DNA from: Streptomyces sp. WM6378 | GTDB lineage: Bacteria > Actinomycetota > Actinomycetes > Streptomycetales > Streptomycetaceae | Reading direction: 5' to 3' | Length of the DNA stretch: 64,000 nucleotides | Assembly: GCF_001279695.1 (NCBI RefSeq) | Contig: NZ_LGDD01000317.1 | Span: 93,976 to 157,975 of the forward strand | Part shown: piece by piece, positions 10,391-19,071 of the stretch | Position numbering within the stretch: position 1 is the stretch's first letter | Layout: every line of letters starts with the position of its first letter | Made by a program: the position numbers and the translations under genes | Notes under the pieces: generated by a model | Database searches by the model: none | What the model was told of the DNA's origin: nothing | What the model saw: the letters and a program-made list of their open reading frames with translations, nothing else

Positions 10391-10394
<4 letters not shown>

Positions 10395-11647
10395 CGTTTC
10401 TGCCGGGCCTCCTCGACACCGAGGCGATCCGCAAGGACTTCCCCTTGCTGGACCGTGTGGTCCACGACGGGAAGAAGATCGTCTACCTCGACTCCGCGGC
10501 GACGTCGCAGAAGCCGCGCCAGGTGCTCGACGCGCTCAACGAGTACTACGAGCAGCACAACGCCAACGTCCACCGTGGCGTGTACCTGGTGGCCGAGGAG
10601 GCCACGGCGCTGTACGAGGGCGCCCGTGACAAGGTCGCCACGTTCATCAACGCGCCGAGCCGCGACGAGGTCATCTTCACCAAGAACGCCTCGGAATCGC
10701 TCAACCTCGTCGCCAACATGCTGGGCTGGGCCGATGAGCCCTACCGCGTGGACAGTGACACCGAGATCGTCATCACGGAGATGGAGCACCACTCCAACAT
10801 CGTGCCGTGGCAGCTGCTGGCGCAGCGCACGGGCGCGAAGCTGAAGTGGTTCGGCCTGACCGACGACGGCCGGCTCGACCTGTCGAACATAGACGAGATC
10901 ATCAACGAGAAGACGAAGATCGTCTCCTTCACGCTGGTCTCCAACCTGCTCGGCACCCACAACCCGGTCGAGGCGATCGTCCGCCGCGCGCAGCAGGTCG
11001 GCGCGCTGGTCTGCATCGACGCCTCGCAGGCCGCCCCGCACATGCCGCTGGACGTGCAGGCGCTGCAGGCCGACTTCGTGGCCTTCACCGGCCACAAGAT
11101 GTGCGGCCCGACCGGCATCGGCGTCCTGTGGGGCCGCCAGGAGCTCCTGGAGGACCTGCCGCCCTTCCTGGGTGGCGGCGAGATGATCGAGACGGTCTCG
11201 ATGCACTCCTCCACCTACGCTCCGGCGCCGCACAAGTTCGAGGCGGGCACGCCCCCGATCGCGCAGGCCGTGGGCCTCGGCGCGGCCGTGGACTACCTGT
11301 CGGCGATCGGCATGGACAAGATCGCCGCGCACGAGCACGCGATCACCGAGTACGCGGTCAAGCGCCTCCTTGAGGTGCCCGACCTGCGGATCATCGGCCC
11401 CACCACGGCCGAGGACCGCGGGGCTGCGATCTCCTTCGTGCTCGGCGACATCCACCCGCACGACGTGGGCCAGGTCCTCGACGAGGAGGGCATCGCCGTC
11501 CGCGTCGGCCACCACTGCGCGCGCCCGGTCTGCCTCCGCTACGGAATTCCTGCGACCACGCGAGCGTCTTTCTATCTGTACTCCACGCCCGCCGAGGTCG
11601 ACGCCCTGGTGGACGGCCTGGAGCACGTACGAAACTTCTTCGGCTAG
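10391..11647 (+). CDS. sufS: Cysteine desulfurase SufS
   Basis: This 418-residue PLP enzyme (class V fold) converts cysteine to alanine and a protein-bound persulfide. The PLP lysine is K236 in AFTGHKMCGPTG, the cofactor-stacking histidine lies in EMEHHSN (about 133-134), and the catalytic cysteine is C376 in RVGHHCARPVCLRYG, the arrangement of group II (SufS) enzymes that hand sulfur to SufU. The GTG start overlaps sufC. It is followed after 12 bases by sufU. Confidence 0.96.
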
Positions 11648-11659
11648 GGGTTAAGCGAC

Positions 11660-12124
11660 GTGAAGCTTGATTCGATGTACCAGGACGTCATCCTGGACCA
11701 CTACAAGCACCCGCACGGCCGGGGCTTGCGGGACGGTGACGCCGAGGTGCACCACGTGAACCCGACGTGCGGCGACGAGATCACTCTCCGGGTGAAGTAC
11801 GACGGTTCGCGGATCGAGGACGTCTCGTACGAGGGCCAGGGCTGCTCCATCAGCCAGGCCAGCGCCTCGGTCCTGAACGACCTGCTGGTCGGCAAGGAGC
11901 TGGAAGAGGCTCGTCAGATCCAGGAGACGTTCCTGACCCTGATGCAGTCCAAGGGCCAGCTGGAGCCCGACGACGCGATGGAGGAGGTCCTGGAGGACGC
12001 GGTGGCCTTCGCCGGCGTCTCCAAGTACCCCGCCCGCGTGAAGTGTGCTCTGCTGAGCTGGATGGCCTGGAAGGACGCGACGGCCCAGGCTCTGGGCGAG
12101 CTCGCCGAAAGGAAGACGGCATGA
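11660..12124 (+). CDS. sufU: Zinc-dependent sulfurtransferase / scaffold SufU
   Basis: SufU (154 residues) accepts persulfide sulfur from SufS. Zinc ligands are visible as C37 and D39 (NPTCGDE), C62 (GQGCSIS) and C129 (RVKCALLSW). The 18-21-residue insertion between the second and third ligands that separates SufU from IscU is present. The start is GTG at 11660, preceded by GGGG; the stop overlaps the next ATG (ATGA). Confidence 0.95.
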   Translation: MKLDSMYQDVILDHYKHPHGRGLRDGDAEVHHVNPTCGDEITLRVKYDGSRIEDVSYEGQGCSISQASASVLNDLLVGKELEEARQIQETFLTLMQSKGQLEPDDAMEEVLEDAVAFAGVSKYPARVKCALLSWMAWKDATAQALGELAERKTA

Positions 12125-12459
12125 CCGAGAACGCACAGGCGGCGATCAAGCCGGCGACCGAAGAAGAGATCCGCGAGGCCCTGTACGACGTCGTCGACCC
12201 CGAGCTGGGCATCGACGTCGTCAACCTCGGCCTCATTTACGGCATCCACATCGACGACTCCAACGTCGTCACGCTGGACATGACCCTGACGTCGGCGGCC
12301 TGCCCGCTGACCGATGTGATCGAGGACCAGGCGAAGTCCGCGACCGACGGCATCGCCAACGAGCTGAAGATCAACTGGGTCTGGATGCCGCCGTGGGGCC
12401 CGGACAAGATCACGGACGACGGCCGCGAACAGCTGCGCGCGCTGGGCTTCAACGTCTGA
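12121..12459 (+). CDS. sufT: SufT-type metal-sulfur cluster assembly factor (MIP18/DUF59 family)
   Basis: This 112-residue MIP18-family protein has the diagnostic EEIREALYDVVDPELGIDVVNLGLIY block (residues 15-40), then TLTSAACPLTDVI with the conserved cysteine near residue 60, and the C-terminal WVWMPPWGPDKIT. Such proteins assist Fe-S maturation of targets. It is the last gene of the suf operon, overlapping sufU by four bases and followed 20 bases later by a strong terminator. Confidence 0.93.
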   Translation: MTENAQAAIKPATEEEIREALYDVVDPELGIDVVNLGLIYGIHIDDSNVVTLDMTLTSAACPLTDVIEDQAKSATDGIANELKINWVWMPPWGPDKITDDGREQLRALGFNV

Positions 12460-12478
12460 GCCCCGCTTGCCAGTTGAG

Positions 12479-12510
12479 GCCCCCGGCACCGATGGTGCCG
12501 GGGGCTTTTC
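12479..12510 (+). terminator. Intrinsic terminator of the suf operon
   Basis: GCCCCCGGCACC at 12479-12490 pairs perfectly with 12494-12505 across a three-base loop, followed by TTTT. It sits 20 bases after sufT and also lies between sufT and the opposing small gene, but the T-run is only on the suf side. Confidence 0.92.
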
Positions 12511-12517
12511 GTCGTTC

Positions 12518-12676
12518 CTAGCGGCGCCGTTTGACGGCATCCGCGAAGACGCGGAAGGCGGCAACACGCTGGCTGCCACGCAGGCCTCGCAGCGTTGCGA
12601 GGTGGCCGATGAGCAAGGTGATGATCACCATCAGTGGCACGCCGGCCAGCAACAAGAGCTCATGAGCGAGGGGCAT
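12518..12676 (-). CDS. Small single-pass membrane protein (52 residues), unrecognised
   Basis: A 53-codon frame on the minus strand starts at an ATG (12676) seven bases after GGGAAGG, a good Shine-Dalgarno. Residues about 5-27 (HELLLLAGVPLMV then IITLLIGHLATL) form one hydrophobic helix, and the tail ends in basic residues (DAVKRRR), giving a cytoplasmic positive end. Codon use is mostly G/C-ending. It lies 144 bases downstream of the NTPase gene on the same strand. A hairpin (CGTAGGG, 12692-12698, with 12714-12720) sits just upstream of its ribosome binding site. No family is recognised; too short for most gene callers. Confidence 0.6.
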   Translation of the reverse strand: MPLAHELLLLAGVPLMVIITLLIGHLATLRGLRGSQRVAAFRVFADAVKRRR

Positions 12677-12820
12677 GGAACCGAACCTTCCCGTAGGGAG
12701 CTGATCGCTTGGGCCCTACGCAACCGCCTGTCGGGCACACTTGCGACAGTCCGGTCGGCGAGGGTCGGCTGACAGGCAGGTCAGGATCGGTGGGCGGGAT
12801 TTCCCGGCGGGACGCGAGCC

Positions 12821-15127
12821 CTATCGGCGAAAGCCTCGTTCCGGGTCGCGCGCTTTGTTCGAGCGGAAGGGTTCAAACCAGTCCTCCGCTTCCAGGTTGG
12901 CGATGCCGAGGTGCTGGTTCACGAAGTTGTCGGAGTCTTCGATTCCCTGTGACCACGGCTCGTACAGGAACAGCACGTCGGTGTCCTCCAGGAGTACGTC
13001 CAGGCAGAGGTCCCAGTCCCAGTCGTCGTGGTGCGCGGGGATGTCCTCCACCCATGGGGCAACGAGTTCGGGCTCGTCGGTCACCATGCTCGAGGCATGT
13101 TGGACAGCGATGTGCAGAGCCATCTCCTCGCCCGTGCACGTGGGGGTGGGCCACTTCCCCGCCCCGATGTCGGAGGCCAGATCGTCGAAGCAGCGTACGA
13201 ATTGACGACGCCAACGGGCATCCATGCGCCAGGTCAGTACCGGCAGATCGCTGAAGATGAAGGCGTACTTCTCCCTCAGGTTGATCCGCCGGTCCCCGAT
13301 CTCCTCCAGCTGGTCATAAGCCATGTCTGCCGCGATTTCGAGTGCGGCCTGAAGAACATGGAGAGTGCGGCCGGACGGGCCGTAGTAGCGGTCTCCGTCC
13401 CAATCCTCTTCCTCGTCCTCGAAATCGCTGACGGGGGCTGCCGGCGGTTGGAGTTCCTCCGGTATCGGGCTGCTGTGCACTCTTGGCTCGTTGTAGTAGG
13501 ACTGCGAGACTTCGTCCCCGGCCTCGGCTGCCTTCCAGTACCAGTCGCTCGCCGCCTCCCTGTCTTGACCGCGGAAGTGGAGGTTGCCCATGAGCCGCAG
13601 AGCCAGGACATCGCCGGCATCGATCGCCAGCTGAAGCCACCTGGCAGCCTCTTGCCTGTCACTGCGTTCGCAGAGAAGGCCCAAGGTGCGCAGTGCGTCG
13701 ACGTCTCTGACCTCCGTAAGTGGCAGCAGGGCTCGTCGCCCCACGTCCATGCGGTCGTTGGCATGAGCGGCCAGGGCTACGCTGAAGCGTTGGTGCCTCC
13801 GGGAGCCGAGTGACAGCGCTCTCTCCCAGATACGTTCGGGGATCAGCTCGGGCGACGGTCCTCGATCCCGAAGATGAGCGTCGAGAAGATAGTCGAATGC
13901 TCGAAGCCCGTCGCCTTCGGGGATCAGCAGCCTCGTCATGGCGTCACGGGGGCGGCTGGCCCAGGACAGTGCTTCGTCAAAGGGCTCGGGGCCGATCAGC
14001 TGCTTGTTGCGGCCCGGGAGGTACTCCTCGTGCAACTCCTTGAGCAGGTCTAGGGGAAGGGGCTCGATCAGTCCGGCCAAGGACAGGTCGATGGCGGCCC
14101 ACACCAGGGCGGCTCCCCGCGGGTTGCCGTTCACGACCGAGGCGCCGCACAACTCCCGCCACAGCTGTGGGCCCGTGGCCAGTGTTTCCGCGACCCCGAA
14201 ATCTTCGGCCTGGTCGAGGGCCAGGCGGAGTCGTTGGTCACGGTTGGACCGTAGCTGTTCCCGGGCGCGTTGCAGCTCCTGCGGGGACCACAGCCGAGGG
14301 ACCTCGAACTCCTCAGCGAGTCGGATGAGTTCGTTGGACGGGAGGTCCTGGCGGATCCGGGAGCGCATCGTGCCGAGGATCACGGTTCCTGCCGAGCGCA
14401 AGACCCGTATGTCGTGGAGGCTCAGGCCGCCGAGCCCGAGGAACTGCTCCATGTCGTTGAGCCAGAGAACACATCGGGTGCCGGCCCTGTCGGCACGGAC
14501 GGCTTCTGTGACAGCGTCCGGGATCTCCGTCACGTGACGTGGAACGATCAGCAAGTGGTCGGGAAGCACCGAGGTCATAGCCTCGTAGGCGCAGCGGGTC
14601 TTGCCCGCCGTTGAGGCTCCCACCAGCAGTAGCACGCCTCCGCCGTCACTGATTCGGGAGAGCGCTGTCCGAACCGGCGCGTCGATGTCACGGGGGACGT
14701 AGTCCGGTACGGCATTCCCGGTCCCTGTTGTACGCGCCCGGTGCACCTTGAGTTCGAGCGGGTCCGCGTCGCGCACGAACAGTGTTGCGATTCGTGCCGA
14801 CTGCGTTGGGGGTGGCGTGTCCTTCGCTTCTTTGTAGAGGCGCTTCCAGTGTTGACGATCGAACTTCCCACGCGGAAGGGCGGCGGCCTCTTCCAGGGCA
14901 GTGAGGAACGATTCCAGGACGGACCATTCGGCTGGAATCCTGCCGCCCTTCTTCCAAGCACTGATCGTCGAGGTGCTCAACGTCGGAAGTTTTCCCCCTT
15001 TGGAGGCCCTGGCGATGCTCGCCAGCGTGGGCTTCGCCTTGCCCTCACGCGCCGATTCGGCGAGGACGCTCGCCACGGCACGGGCGAATTCCGCCCGAGT
15101 GTCGGCGTCGAATGCAGTGTGCTCCAT
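12821..15127 (-). CDS. HTH / P-loop NTPase / Sel1-repeat protein (STAND-like), function unknown
   Basis: This 768-residue protein has three visible parts. Residues about 34-82 look like an XRE-type helix-turn-helix (TLASIARASKGGKLPTLSTS then TISAWKKGGRIP). Residues 140-420 hold a P-loop NTPase with Walker A VGASTAGKT (G170-T177), a Walker B-like VLWLNDMEQFLG (about 220-231) and a sensor-like TVILGTMRSR. Residues about 476-541 carry two Sel1/TPR-type repeats (AARWLQLAIDAGD, AASDWYWKAAEAGD), followed by an acidic linker and a C-terminal domain rich in D, E and W. Base composition is visibly lower in G+C than neighbours. The architecture recalls STAND signalling ATPases, so a defence or regulatory role is possible but not shown. 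Confidence 0.8.
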   Translation of the reverse strand: MEHTAFDADTRAEFARAVASVLAESAREGKAKPTLASIARASKGGKLPTLSTSTISAWKKGGRIPAEWSVLESFLTALEEAAALPRGKFDRQHWKRLYKEAKDTPPPTQSARIATLFVRDADPLELKVHRARTTGTGNAVPDYVPRDIDAPVRTALSRISDGGGVLLLVGASTAGKTRCAYEAMTSVLPDHLLIVPRHVTEIPDAVTEAVRADRAGTRCVLWLNDMEQFLGLGGLSLHDIRVLRSAGTVILGTMRSRIRQDLPSNELIRLAEEFEVPRLWSPQELQRAREQLRSNRDQRLRLALDQAEDFGVAETLATGPQLWRELCGASVVNGNPRGAALVWAAIDLSLAGLIEPLPLDLLKELHEEYLPGRNKQLIGPEPFDEALSWASRPRDAMTRLLIPEGDGLRAFDYLLDAHLRDRGPSPELIPERIWERALSLGSRRHQRFSVALAAHANDRMDVGRRALLPLTEVRDVDALRTLGLLCERSDRQEAARWLQLAIDAGDVLALRLMGNLHFRGQDREAASDWYWKAAEAGDEVSQSYYNEPRVHSSPIPEELQPPAAPVSDFEDEEEDWDGDRYYGPSGRTLHVLQAALEIAADMAYDQLEEIGDRRINLREKYAFIFSDLPVLTWRMDARWRRQFVRCFDDLASDIGAGKWPTPTCTGEEMALHIAVQHASSMVTDEPELVAPWVEDIPAHHDDWDWDLCLDVLLEDTDVLFLYEPWSQGIEDSDNFVNQHLGIANLEAEDWFEPFRSNKARDPERGFRR

Positions 15128-15201
15128 GCTGCGATGGTGCCTGACAGCACTGACAATCAGCCTGAACCGCTTGTCACTCGTGGGTCAGGGCGCACTGGGC
15201 G

Positions 15202-15412
15202 CATGCCCATTTTCATGGATCACCTCGTGGTGGACGCCCACGACCTCCCCGCCTTTGCCCGCTTCTGGTGCCGACTCCTCGACTGGAAGGTCTTGTTCGA
15301 GGACCCGGGGGGGGCGTCATCGGAGCGGGCGGGACGGCGTATCCGGGGATGTGCCTCTGATCGGCTGACGTTCGCCTGTCGTACGGATTTCGTACGCCTC
15401 CCATTGGCGGGG
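15202..15412 (+). pseudogene. Decayed glyoxalase/VOC-family gene fragment
   Basis: From the ATG at 15202 the frame encodes MDHLVVDAHDLPAFARFW and RLLDWKVLFEDP, the first strand and helix of Streptomyces VOC (glyoxalase/bleomycin-resistance fold) proteins. At a run of eight G residues (15307-15314) homology jumps frame: the alternative reading gives VIGAGGTAYPGMCL, the next VOC segment, then a stop. The remaining two thirds of the fold are missing. It lies at the edge of the low-GC NTPase insert, consistent with a scar. The assigned frame would end at 15415 without further similarity. Confidence 0.7.
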
Positions 15413-15458
15413 TGACCGGAACCTACTCGACGACACCCGCCGACGAGAGGCCAGCCCC

Positions 15459-16853
15459 GTGCCGCATCACCCATCGCTCCGCCGTGCCAGGACCCTTGCC
15501 GCCGCGTCCGGAGTGCTCACGCTGGCCGTCATGGGACTCAACTGCCCGGCGCAGGCGGCGAGTTACGGGACGCCGACCATCGGGCTCTCGGCCTCCTACC
15601 TGTCGGGGGCCGTCGGCGCCACGGGGGATCCGGTGGTCACGGTCACCGTCGGGCAGAGCGGGGCCGGCGCCTCGGCGCTCACCGTGGCCGCCTCCGCCAG
15701 CACGAAGTCGTCCGTCGCCGGGACCGGGGACGTTGTCGTGAGCGGGAGCGGGGCCAGTCGGCAGCTGAGCGTCGCCGCGCACGCTCGTGGCTACACCGAC
15801 CTCACCATCAAGGTCACCGGGCTCGGTGGGAAGACCGCCACCAAGACGCTGCACTACGCCGCCTCGGCCGCCGTGCACAACGCCGCCGACACCCGCTACT
15901 TCACCGGCTCCAGCGACGCCTCGGCGGCCGTGGACGTGGGCGGCGGGTACGTGGTCGTCGCCGACGACGAGTCCAACACGCTGCGGATGTACGACCGTTC
16001 GGCCTCCGGCGCGCCCGTGAAGACCTGGGACTTCAGCTCCCAGCTCGGGGTGTCCAAGGAGATCGACATCGAGGGCGCGGCCCGCGTCGGCAACACGATC
16101 TACTGGACCGGCTCGCTCGGCAACAACAAGGACGGCGAGTACAAGGCCGACCGGAACACCGTCTTCACGACCACCGTGAGCGGGTCGGGAGCGAGTACTC
16201 AGCTCGCGCTCGGCGGCTCGTACAAGAAGCTGCGGGACGACCTCGTCGCCTGGGACCACGCCAACGGCGACCGGTACGGGTTCACCGCCGCCACCGCCTC
16301 GGGCCAGGTGCCCAAGCAGATCGACGGGTTCAACGTGGAGGGCCTGGAGTTCGCGCCCGGCTCCACCAGCACCGCCTACGTCGGGTTCCGGGCGCCGCTC
16401 GTGCCGCCGAAGACCGGCGGCAAGGCGCTGATCGTGCCCGTCACCAACTTCGACAAGGTGGTGGGCAGCGGGGCGAAGGCCGTCATGGGCACGCCCATCG
16501 AGCTCGACCTCGGCGGGCTCAGCATCCGCGACATCCGCAAGAACGCGGCCGACCAGTACCTGATCGTCGCCGGATCCTGGGCCGCGGACGACAACTCCGA
16601 CCCGTACGCGGTCTACTCGTGGGACGGCGTCGCCGGGCACGCCCCCGTCAAGCGGGCCGACCTGCCGACCAGCGACCCGGGCGGCTGGGAGGCAGTCGTC
16701 GATGTGCCCGACCTGAACCAGGCGGGCGCCCGGGCCCAGTTCATCACCGACGACGGGTCCGCCGACCTCTACGGCGACGGCACCGAGGCCAAGGACCTCA
16801 CCCACCCCGAGTGGAAGAAGTCCCGGGCCACGTGGTTCACCGTCACCAACTGA
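15459..16853 (+). CDS. Secreted DUF3616-type beta-propeller-like protein
   Basis: The 464-residue product begins with a classical Sec signal peptide (RRARTLAAAS, hydrophobic VLTLAVMGL, cleavage after AQA near residue 36). An Ig-like/serine-glycine-rich region to about residue 130 follows, then a domain with EIDIEGAARVGNTIYWTGSLG, FNVEGLEFAPGS and GFRAPLVPP, matching DUF3616 proteins that probably form a propeller. No enzyme activity is assigned to the family. Start is GTG at 15459, with GAGAGG about 10 bases upstream. It converges with the next gene, separated by only 7 bases. Confidence 0.82.
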   Translation: MPHHPSLRRARTLAAASGVLTLAVMGLNCPAQAASYGTPTIGLSASYLSGAVGATGDPVVTVTVGQSGAGASALTVAASASTKSSVAGTGDVVVSGSGASRQLSVAAHARGYTDLTIKVTGLGGKTATKTLHYAASAAVHNAADTRYFTGSSDASAAVDVGGGYVVVADDESNTLRMYDRSASGAPVKTWDFSSQLGVSKEIDIEGAARVGNTIYWTGSLGNNKDGEYKADRNTVFTTTVSGSGASTQLALGGSYKKLRDDLVAWDHANGDRYGFTAATASGQVPKQIDGFNVEGLEFAPGSTSTAYVGFRAPLVPPKTGGKALIVPVTNFDKVVGSGAKAVMGTPIELDLGGLSIRDIRKNAADQYLIVAGSWAADDNSDPYAVYSWDGVAGHAPVKRADLPTSDPGGWEAVVDVPDLNQAGARAQFITDDGSADLYGDGTEAKDLTHPEWKKSRATWFTVTN

Positions 16854-16860
16854 TCCGGCG

Positions 16861-17976
16861 CTACCAGGTGCCCACCGGCGGGGCACCCACCGGTGGGACA
16901 CCGGCCGCGTCGGCCAGCGCCGGGGCGAGGTTCTCGCGGCGGATGCGCTGGTCGACGTAGAGCAGGCCGGTGGCGAGCTGGGGCAGGGTGGTCGACAGGA
17001 ACTGGCTGATCACCGTGCCGATCAGGTAGAGCACCGCCATGATGACGATGGCCGTGATCTTGGGGGCGACCGCGTCGTCGCTGGACAGGGCCAGCGGCAT
17101 GGCCGCGAAGAGCCCGCCGTAGGTGAACGGTATCTGGACGAAGTAGCCGATCACCCCGCTGATCATGCCGACGAGGAGCAGGCTGCCGAAGGTCCGCCAC
17201 CAGGCGTCCTTCACCAGGCGGGCCGAGCGGCGCAGCGCCTCGACGGGCCGCTGGTTCTCCAGGACCGCGGCCGCCGGCGCGAAGCCGAAGCGGATCCACA
17301 GCCAGATGCTGACCGGGACAAGGGCGAGGAAGACGACCACGAAGACCGCGATCAGCGCGGGCGGCGGCTCGTGGTGCGAGCTCGACAGGATCGTCACCAG
17401 CATCAGCGTCACGAACAGGAGCAGCGCGCCGATCATGGCCGCCCACTGGATCGCCAGCGCGCCGAGCACGGCAGGGAACCGGGACCAGGCCTTGCGCCAC
17501 ACCGGGCCGAACGTGGTGCGCCGGCCGAGGACCGCGTCCTGGAGCACGGCCGGGACGGCCGCGTACACCATCGCCATCGCGACGAGCCACATGGTGATCG
17601 CGACGACGAACACGACGAAGCCGGCGATCACCACCGGCTGCACGTCGGCGCGGACCGGGTCCACTCCGTGGGGCTGGTCGAAGACGGGGTCGAGGTGGTC
17701 GTGCACGGCGGCCAACGCGATCGCGACGGTGCCGCCGACGGCCAGCGCGGCGATCCCGTACGCGACGAGGGCCACGCCGAAGAGCTGCTTCCAGTGGCGG
17801 CCCAGGGCCGAGAAGGCCCCGCCGAGTATGTCGCCGAGCGTCAGCGGCCCGAGCGGAATCACGCCCGGCTTGGGCGGCGGCGGCATCCAGCCACCGCCCC
17901 AGCCGGGCCCCCACCCCGGCGGCGGTCCGGGAGGCCCGCCCTGGGCACCCGGGCCCCACCCCATGTCCTGCGTCAC
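16861..17976 (-). CDS. Polytopic membrane protein with proline-rich N-terminus (GPDPase membrane-domain-like)
   Basis: The 371-residue product has a cytoplasmic Gly/Pro/Trp-rich tail (residues about 5-40), then LGDILGGAFSALGRHWKQLFG and about six to seven hydrophobic segments. This is the layout of actinobacterial proteins annotated as glycerophosphoryl-diester-phosphodiesterase membrane domain. No phosphodiesterase catalytic domain is present, so it is a membrane module of unknown role. The GTG at 17976 is chosen because GAGG lies 5 bases upstream and the sequence before it is not protein-like. The C-terminus repeats PPVGAPPVGTW. Confidence 0.8.
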   Translation of the reverse strand: MTQDMGWGPGAQGGPPGPPPGWGPGWGGGWMPPPPKPGVIPLGPLTLGDILGGAFSALGRHWKQLFGVALVAYGIAALAVGGTVAIALAAVHDHLDPVFDQPHGVDPVRADVQPVVIAGFVVFVVAITMWLVAMAMVYAAVPAVLQDAVLGRRTTFGPVWRKAWSRFPAVLGALAIQWAAMIGALLLFVTLMLVTILSSSHHEPPPALIAVFVVVFLALVPVSIWLWIRFGFAPAAAVLENQRPVEALRRSARLVKDAWWRTFGSLLLVGMISGVIGYFVQIPFTYGGLFAAMPLALSSDDAVAPKITAIVIMAVLYLIGTVISQFLSTTLPQLATGLLYVDQRIRRENLAPALADAAGVPPVGAPPVGTW

Positions 17977-18109
17977 GGCAACCTCGCACTTCCCGTACGT
18001 TTCCGCACGTCCCGTCCCCTGATCGATCAGCTTTACCGTAGCCCGCACGGCCCACGGGTACGGTCGGGGGCATGCTCTGTGACCAGGCCGGAACAACCGG
18101 AAGCCGCTG

Positions 18110-18646
18110 ATGGCCCGCCGTTACGACCCCGACCGGCGCCGGCGCATCATCGACGCGGCGATCCGGGTCGTCGCCGAGCGCGGCATCGCGGGGCTCAGCC
18201 ACCGCACGGTCGCCGCCGAGGCCGATGTGCCGCTGGGCTCGACCACCTACCACTTCAAGACACTCGACGAGCTGCTCGTCGCGGCCCTGCGCCAGGCCAA
18301 CGAGGGCTTCGCCACGGCGGTGCGCGACTGTGTGCGGCTGGAGGACCCCGACGCGGATCTGGCCGTCGAACTGGCTCGGCTGATGGGCGAGTGGCTGACC
18401 GGGGACCGGGCCCGCGCCGAGCTGGAGTACGAGCTCTACCTCGCGGCCCTGCGCCGCCCGGCCCTTCGCCCGGTCGCCGCCGAGTGGACCGACTCGGTCG
18501 CCGAACTGCTCGCCCGGCACACCGACCCGGTCACCGCGCGCGGACTCGTCGCCGCGATGGACGGCATCTGCCTCCAGGCCCTGCTCACCGGCGGCGCGTA
18601 CGACGAGCGGTACGCGCGGGACCTGCTGGGCAGGCTGCTGCGGTAA
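18110..18646 (+). CDS. TetR-family transcriptional regulator
   Basis: The product has 178 residues. The N-terminal TetR DNA-binding domain is clear: RRRRIIDAAIRVVAERGIAG, then LSHRTVAAEADVPLGSTTYHFKTLDEL (about residues 5-55). The ligand-binding C-terminal half contains ELEYELYLAALRRP and the late MDGICLQALLTGG. It ends 67 bases before an SMR efflux gene on the same strand, whose promoter carries a dyad over the -35 region, so it most likely controls that pump. Confidence 0.9.
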   Translation: MARRYDPDRRRRIIDAAIRVVAERGIAGLSHRTVAAEADVPLGSTTYHFKTLDELLVAALRQANEGFATAVRDCVRLEDPDADLAVELARLMGEWLTGDRARAELEYELYLAALRRPALRPVAAEWTDSVAELLARHTDPVTARGLVAAMDGICLQALLTGGAYDERYARDLLGRLLR

Positions 18647-18677
18647 GGGCTGGGGCAGATCGCGGCCACCGCGTTAT

Positions 18678-18706
18678 GTACGGGCGTACGCATCCCCGGA
18701 TATCCT
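18678..18706 (+). promoter_or_regulatory. Promoter of the SMR gene with a dyad over the -35 region
   Basis: GTACG-GG-CGTAC (18678-18689) is a perfect short dyad lying where the -35 element should be. TATCCT at 18701-18706 is a good -10, seven bases before the SMR ATG at 18714, which predicts a leaderless mRNA. The dyad is a candidate operator for the adjacent TetR protein. Confidence 0.55.
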
Positions 18707-18713
18707 GGTCCGC

Positions 18714-19037
18714 ATGCCCTACGTCCTGCTCGCCTGTGCCATCGGCTCGGAGATCGCCGCCACTTCCGCGCTGAAGTACAGCGAGGGCTTCACCAGGCTC
18801 TGGCCCTCGCTGATCACCGGCGTCGGCTACCTGCTCGCCTTCTTCCTGCTGTCGCTGACGCTGAGGTCCATGTCGGTGGGCACCGCGTACGCGATCTGGT
18901 CCGGCGTGGGCACGGCCGTCATCGCCGCCGTCGGCATGCTGTTCATGGGGGAGGCGATGACCGCCGCCAAGATCGCCGGGATCGCCCTCGTCATCGGCGG
19001 AGTGGTGCTGCTCAACCTCGGCGGCACGGCGCACTGA
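18714..19037 (+). CDS. Small multidrug resistance (SMR/EmrE-type) efflux protein
   Basis: This 107-residue protein has four helices, as in the SMR family of proton-coupled dimeric pumps for cationic compounds. The essential membrane glutamate is E13 in CAIGSEIAATSALK. YAIWSGVGTAVIA in helix 3 and AKIAGIALVIGGVVLLNL in helix 4 are signature segments. Quaternary-ammonium or guanidinium export are the known activities of the family; which applies here is not visible. It lies directly downstream of a TetR gene. Confidence 0.93.
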   Translation: MPYVLLACAIGSEIAATSALKYSEGFTRLWPSLITGVGYLLAFFLLSLTLRSMSVGTAYAIWSGVGTAVIAAVGMLFMGEAMTAAKIAGIALVIGGVVLLNLGGTAH

Positions 19038-19071
19038 ACGCGGGTTCAGGCACCGGCTCGTGAGCGCGGGT

